A model generated the notes under the pieces. That model worked only from the letters and a program-made list of their open reading frames with translations. It ran no database searches and was not told the DNA's origin. A program made the position numbers and the translations under genes. Shown piece after piece: positions 6,802 to 9,286 of a stretch of 9,286 bases of DNA. Every line of letters begins with the position of its first letter. The stretch's first letter is position 1. Source of the DNA: Candidatus Coatesiibacteriota bacterium (GTDB lineage: Bacteria > Oederibacteriota > CAKKQC01); the NCBI GenBank assembly GCA_023265785.1, contig JAHFSL010000060.1, positions 1 through 9,286 of the forward strand, in the 5' to 3' direction.

Positions 6802-7661
6802 GCCGATCCGCCGAAGTCGCCCTGCTCGAAATCCCGGTGGACCAGCGCGCCAACCGGATCCTGGCGGCGTGGGAGGCGGCCGTGGCCCGCCTGAAGCGCA
6901 CCTACGGTGCCAGGCTGTCGGTCGGCGCCGACCTCAAGCAGGCCCACTGGCGCTGGATGCGGGACAAGAATCCGGAGTACGGCGGCAAGGTGCTTATCGG
7001 TGAGGGGCTGACCGGCGGGATGGAAGTGTCCATCGCCTCGATTCCGCCGGAGTTCGCCAGGGTCGCGGTCCAGTCCCGCGCCTATTCCCGGCTCCGCGGC
7101 GGGCTGGACAAGCTCATTCTTCCCGCCGCCATCGTGGTCGCTGTCCTCACGCTCATCGTATACAGCATCGGACTATGGCATGCCTTTTCCACGGGAAGCA
7201 TTCGCCAGATCCACTCGGCAGCAGAGCTGAAGCTCATGATCTACGGCATCGGGGGATTCCCGCTCATCGCAGGCGCAATTGCCGCCGGGCTGGTGACCGG
7301 GGCAAACTGGGTCATTGCCACGTTTTTCAGCCAGGCCACCCGGCTGGCGGCGACGGACGCGGAGCTCGCCGCGCTGACGGCCGAAGCGGCCGGTGCCATC
7401 CGTCTCTCGCTGGGGATCGGCCGCGCCGAGGCGGAGGAAGCCCTGCGGCAGGCGCGGGAAGCCGTCGCCCAGGCCTCGGCCCGGCTGGCGGCGGCGAAGG
7501 CGCTTCCGGACGCGCAGGCGGCGTTCAAGGACCTCAAGTCAGCGACCGATGCGGCAGTCGTGGCCGCCCAGTCGCTCGAACTGGCCGCGGAGGTGAAACA
7601 GCTCCAGCAGGCGCTGGCCGATGCGCGCGCCCTCCTGCACGACAAACTCAAGGCGGGCTGA
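6798..7661 (+). CDS. Unknown two-TM protein with long Ala-rich helical C-terminus
   Basis: I do not recognise this 287-residue protein. Residues 1-100 are soluble, with an amphipathic start (ANRILAAWEAAVARLKRTYG) and a Trp/charged patch (HWRWMRDKNPEYGG, 50-63). Two hydrophobic helices follow at about 106-128 and 147-177, joined by a short loop. Residues about 183-285 are Ala/Glu/Gln/Arg-rich and lack prolines except near 237, so they probably form a long helix or coiled coil. Two membrane passes place the N- and C-terminal domains on the same side, probably cytoplasmic. The layout recalls membrane-anchored scaffold or sensor proteins, but no known domain can be named. The GTG start overlaps the kinase stop (GTGA) with no obvious Shine-Dalgarno site, so translation is probably coupled. 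It ends the operon. Confidence 0.75.
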   Translation: MSRSAEVALLEIPVDQRANRILAAWEAAVARLKRTYGARLSVGADLKQAHWRWMRDKNPEYGGKVLIGEGLTGGMEVSIASIPPEFARVAVQSRAYSRLRGGLDKLILPAAIVVAVLTLIVYSIGLWHAFSTGSIRQIHSAAELKLMIYGIGGFPLIAGAIAAGLVTGANWVIATFFSQATRLAATDAELAALTAEAAGAIRLSLGIGRAEAEEALRQAREAVAQASARLAAAKALPDAQAAFKDLKSATDAAVVAAQSLELAAEVKQLQQALADARALLHDKLKAG

Positions 7662-7667
7662 CCCGCC
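7652..7667. terminator. Possible bidirectional hairpin between convergent genes
   Basis: GGCGGG (7652-7657) pairs perfectly with CCCGCC (7662-7667) across the 4-base loop CTGA, which contains the TGA stop of the plus-strand gene. The minus-strand gene ends four bases beyond the hairpin. The position suits a shared terminator or transcript-protecting stem, but there is no T-run on either side and GC stems are common in such DNA, so the function is inferred. Confidence 0.35.
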
Positions 7668-7670
7668 AGA

Positions 7671-8801
7671 CTAGGGAACGGGGGGCGGCCCGCCGGGGGG
7701 CACCCGGGCGGGCTCGATTCGGAACCGGATGGCCTGCTTCTCCTCGCCCCGGAACACGACCAGTTCCCCTTCCCCCGCCGCGAGCGGACGGGTGGGCGCG
7801 CCCTCCCCCAGGATCGAGACGAAGTAATAGGTCTGGTAGAAGGTGTTCGAGACAATTGCGATGTCGCCCGGCTCCAGCCAGGGCACATGCCGGCGGCCGG
7901 GAACCGCATCCCAAATCGGCGCCCGCGTGAGGCGATACGCCCTGGTCACGGGGGAAGGCGATGCGCTCCCCCGCCGCCGGGCCACGCCAGTGGCGGGCGG
8001 TTCCTCCGCCAGGGCAAGGGCCCATGGATAGACGGGGCGGCGAGCGCGAAGACGGACATACACATTCTGCGGGCGAGGTCCCACCTGTGCGATCCCCTGC
8101 CAAACGAACTCACGCCAGGCCCGGAGAACCTCGATGGACCCGGCCCCGTCGGCCGCCGCGCCCTCGCCGGGTGCTCCCGGCAGCCCGCAGGCGGTGCGGG
8201 TCAGCGGCAGGCGGTCCAGAAATCCACGCGCCAGTCCCGCCACGGCCGGGTCCGGGTCCGCGGCCAGCCGGCCCAGGACTTCCATGGTCGCGGAACCGTG
8301 CGCCGCCAGCCAGCCATGCAGGACCGCCGCGGCGTCGTCCCGAATATCCCGGCGGGCAGCAGCCCACCGCAGGATGGCGCGAGCCGCCCCCGGTGTCCCG
8401 CGCTGGACCAACTGGACCCGGGCGATTCCGCCCACATAGCCATCTCCACCCGTCGCCAGCATTCGATCCGTCAGGGCGGTTTCAGCCTCCGGCTCTCGGC
8501 GCTTCGCCAGCCCGAGGACGGCGAATTGTCCCGCATAGGGATTGTCGGAACCCGCCATCCCGCGCAGCACAATCAGACTCTCGGAGTCATCGAGGTCCCC
8601 AAGTGCGAACAGGAAATTGTTGCGGCGGTCGAAATCTTCAGGCCGGACCCGGGTCAACCACGCCTCAGCCACTCGGCGGGCGTCCGGATCGTGCCGCCGG
8701 AACATCTCGACCAGCGTCACCACGGAATCAGTCGGGGTGGCCGTGCCGGCGCCGGCCGGGTGGAGCCCGGCGGCCAGCGCGAGGACCGCCGCCGCCGTCA
8801 C
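7671..8801 (-). CDS. Predicted exported protein with helical-repeat-like N-terminal half
   Basis: A 376-residue protein of unknown function. The first 20 residues (VLALAAGLHPAGAG) look like a signal peptide with an AGA-type cleavage site, although no basic residues precede it. Residues about 25-200 consist of short helical pairs with repeating leucine/alanine spacing, for example LIVLRGMAGSDNPYAGQFAVLGLAKR and MEVLGRLAADPDPAVAGLARGFLDRL; this resembles HEAT/armadillo-type repeats such as those of bacterial HEAT-repeat proteins. The C-terminal third (about 240-365) looks beta-rich (IWDAVPGRRHVPWLEPGDIAIVSNTF, GELVVFRGEEKQAIRFRIEP) and ends in a Pro/Gly tail. The GTG start overlaps the stop of the HAD gene by 4 bases, with a G-run 4 bases upstream that may act as ribosome binding site. 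No in-frame start further upstream is convincing. The repeat assignment is by eye. Confidence 0.68.
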   Translation of the reverse strand: MTAAAVLALAAGLHPAGAGTATPTDSVVTLVEMFRRHDPDARRVAEAWLTRVRPEDFDRRNNFLFALGDLDDSESLIVLRGMAGSDNPYAGQFAVLGLAKRREPEAETALTDRMLATGGDGYVGGIARVQLVQRGTPGAARAILRWAAARRDIRDDAAAVLHGWLAAHGSATMEVLGRLAADPDPAVAGLARGFLDRLPLTRTACGLPGAPGEGAAADGAGSIEVLRAWREFVWQGIAQVGPRPQNVYVRLRARRPVYPWALALAEEPPATGVARRRGSASPSPVTRAYRLTRAPIWDAVPGRRHVPWLEPGDIAIVSNTFYQTYYFVSILGEGAPTRPLAAGEGELVVFRGEEKQAIRFRIEPARVPPGGPPPVP

Positions 8802-9286
8802 GGCGCCCCCCCGGGGGGCTCTGGAACCCGGGCCTGGTTCAGGGCCGACCAGAAGGCCTTCAGGTCGGTGAAGTCCGCCAGGACTGAACCCGCCCCTTCC
8901 CGCCGCAGGGCCGCCGCCCGGTTGCCCTTGCCGATTCCAACGAAGGCCATTCCCAACTCGCGGGCGACCCGGGCATCCCAGACCCCATCGCCCACATAGA
9001 CAGCGCGGTGCCATTCTTCCGTCTCGTACCGTTCCGACGCCCGGGCGATTGCCAGCGGCAGAATTTCCCGGCGGGCCAGCCGGTCGGTCGAGGTCGCCAT
9101 GGGAAGCGCCGCAATCAGCAAGCCTGCAGACTCGATCTTGATCGCCGCCTCCTGCCGCCAGTTGCCTGTCGCAATCGCCACCCGCCAAAGTTTGTCAGCC
9201 GCCAGCTGGTTCAGCATCGCCAATGCTCCCGCCATGGGCGGGATGCGGTCGGCTCCGAGGTACCGGGCCCGCATCATCCTGTCCAG
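8798..9286 (-). CDS. HAD-superfamily hydrolase (partial, N-terminus beyond window edge)
   Basis: C-terminal 162 residues of a haloacid dehalogenase-type phosphatase, related to phosphoglycolate phosphatase-like enzymes. Motif II is VAIATGN (Thr at about visible residue 40) and motif IV is YVGDGVWD (about 97-104) with the two metal-binding Asp residues; FVGIGKGNRAAALRREGA and VLADFTDL follow, as usual in this family. Where motif III normally has Lys there is RREILPLA, so an Arg may replace it. The DxD nucleophile motif (motif I) and cap domain are not seen; the reading frame is open to the last base, so they should lie outside the window and the gene need not be broken. An in-frame ATG at 9277 exists but would give a protein without motif I. 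The stop overlaps the next gene's start (GTGA). The substrate cannot be told. Confidence 0.88.
   Translation of the reverse strand: MDRMMRARYLGADRIPPMAGALAMLNQLAADKLWRVAIATGNWRQEAAIKIESAGLLIAALPMATSTDRLARREILPLAIARASERYETEEWHRAVYVGDGVWDARVARELGMAFVGIGKGNRAAALRREGAGSVLADFTDLKAFWSALNQARVPEPPGGAP

Noticed and set aside
7887..8999. Long plus-strand open frames (7887-8999 and 7961-8887).
   Set aside because: They are antisense to the exported protein and HAD genes, overlap each other, and encode low-complexity Arg/Pro/Ser-rich sequence.
8798..9277. The HAD gene read as a complete 159-residue protein starting at ATG 9277, or as a decayed HAD lacking its nucleophile motif.
   Set aside because: The frame stays open to the last base of the window, so the missing N-terminal motif most likely lies just outside.
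1..9286. A defence island, CRISPR array, transposon, tRNA or attachment site.
   Set aside because: I found no direct-repeat array, transposase, inverted terminal repeats, tRNA-like cloverleaf or defence-type domain; the genes are metabolic, energetic or unassigned.

Overview
This is a GC-rich bacterial window, about two-thirds G+C by eye. It is densely packed: nearly every neighbouring pair of genes overlaps by 1 to 4 bases or is separated by a few bases. No RNA gene, insertion sequence, CRISPR array or long non-coding stretch is visible. The taxon cannot be fixed. The head of an F0F1 ATP synthase operon (an AtpZ/AtpI-like gene, then a second small membrane gene, then subunit a) and a 372-residue two-domain dCTP deaminase suggest a Gram-negative-type lineage such as Acidobacteriota, Deltaproteobacteria-like phyla or Alphaproteobacteria. 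That is inference only.

Layout: (1) 1-1116, minus strand: start of an ATP synthase operon, atpZ-like > subunit-I-like > atpB, with atpB running off the left edge. (2) 1117-1231: short divergent intergenic region with a possible forward promoter. (3) About 1232-7661, plus strand: six tightly spaced genes that look like one transcription unit: a dCTP deaminase with two dUTPase-like halves, a D-galactonate dehydratase-like enolase-superfamily enzyme, an unknown single-pass membrane protein, a family 2 glycoside hydrolase, an APH/homoserine-kinase-like phosphotransferase, and an unknown two-TM protein with a long Ala-rich helical tail. (4) 7671-9286, minus strand: a HAD hydrolase entering from the right edge, translationally coupled to a predicted exported protein with a helical-repeat-like N-terminal half. 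The plus and minus units converge with 9 bases between stop codons, at a perfect 6-bp GC hairpin.

How the genes may work together: the GH2 enzyme, the sugar-acid dehydratase and the small-molecule kinase suggest breakdown of a glycoside or sugar acid. No transporter, aldolase or regulator is visible, and the leading dCTP deaminase belongs to pyrimidine nucleotide metabolism. The grouping may therefore be a loosely assorted operon and not one pathway. The phosphotransferase gene is clearly lower in G+C than its neighbours yet is coupled to both by 4-base overlaps. I do not see a clear new defence or mobile system. The least explained parts are the two unknown membrane proteins (3503-4024 and 6798-7661) and the exported protein at 7671-8801.
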